DNA of 22,460 nucleotides from CAZUZS01 sp964624795 (lineage in GTDB: Bacteria; Calditrichota; Calditrichia; RBG-13-44-9), in assembly GCA_964624795.1 (NCBI GenBank), contig CAZUZS010000073.1, positions 1-22,460 on the forward strand, read 5' to 3'. The notes beneath the pieces were generated by a model. The model did no database searches and was not told the origin of the DNA. It worked only from the letters and a program-made list of their open reading frames with translations. A program made the translations under genes and the position numbers. Positions 22,405 to 22,460 of the stretch are shown here, one piece after another; the stretch's first letter is position 1, and every line of letters starts with the position of its first letter.

Positions 22405-22460
22405 TTATTCCGGTATCGCCACCAGCAGCAGGTGATTTGCAAAATCCACCGGAACATTTG
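22405..22460 (-). CDS. Possible C-terminal end of the preceding gene (runs off the right edge)
   Basis: In one minus-strand frame the last 17 codons before a TAA at 22405-22407 read NVPVDFANHLLLVAIPE, an amphipathic beta-strand-like ending with codon choices like the neighbouring genes (CTG, GTG, CCG, GAA). The other two frames give Trp/Cys/Arg-rich peptides. The strand agrees with every other gene here. The piece is too short to assign a family. Confidence 0.35.
   Translation of the reverse strand, partial: NVPVDFANHLLLVAIPE

Overview
The window is an accessory-type carbohydrate locus. It holds fourteen protein-coding genes (the one at the left edge is cut), a possible second partial gene at the right edge, and one gene remnant. 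All lie on the minus strand, so transcription runs from the right end to the left end. Every gene whose N-terminus is visible starts with an export signal: Sec signal peptides, two lipoprotein signals and two twin-arginine (Tat) signals. No transporter, regulator, RNA gene, transposase or CRISPR array is visible. Signal style, mid-range GC by eye, Tat-exported Gfo/Idh/MocA oxidoreductases and DUF4832/GH42-like proteins suggest an uncultivated Gram-negative member of the FCB/PVC sphere (for example Calditrichota, KSB1, Latescibacterota or a relative). An outer-membrane-barrel-like protein supports a Gram-negative envelope. The phylum is inference and cannot be fixed from this window.

In transcription order: (i) 22405-22460, a possible C-terminal scrap of the preceding gene. 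(ii) 22179-16429: a Tat-exported GH-A-like/DUF4832-type protein, a CBM9-like protein, a GH42-like lipoprotein and an unrecognised secreted protein, mostly closely spaced. (iii) 16208-13145: a Tat-exported Gfo/Idh/MocA oxidoreductase and a gamma-glutamyltransferase-like Ntn hydrolase, separated by two hairpins, one of which may be a weak terminator. (iv) 13075-7045: a GATase-like/polysaccharide-deacetylase fusion, a GH42-like protein and a DUF4832 lipoprotein. (v) 7044-6536: a gene-poor gap with the 3' remnant of a further DUF4832-type gene and several repeats. (vi) 6535-1842: a GH42-like protein, a secreted metallo-beta-lactamase-fold hydrolase and another DUF4832 protein. (vii) 1681-1: an outer-membrane-barrel-like protein and the start of a DUF4874/DUF4832 protein.

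Together the genes look like an extracytoplasmic degradation or remodelling pathway for a substituted glycan or glycoconjugate. It would comprise two expanded TIM-barrel families (four DUF4832-like members plus a remnant, and three GH42-like members), a probable deacetylase, a carbohydrate-binding protein, an exported sugar oxidoreductase, and two less expected hydrolases (gamma-glutamyltransferase-like and metallo-beta-lactamase fold). The substrate is unknown. Three DUF4832-type proteins share a Glu pair with a spacing of 90-95 residues, which suggests retaining clan GH-A-like chemistry.

The gaps between genes are unusually rich in small palindromic or tandem repeats. Most gaps hold a different type. 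One 26-bp palindrome occurs twice with a compensatory base-pair change, and a heptad repeat directly follows both the stop of a DUF4832 gene and the stop of the DUF4832 remnant.
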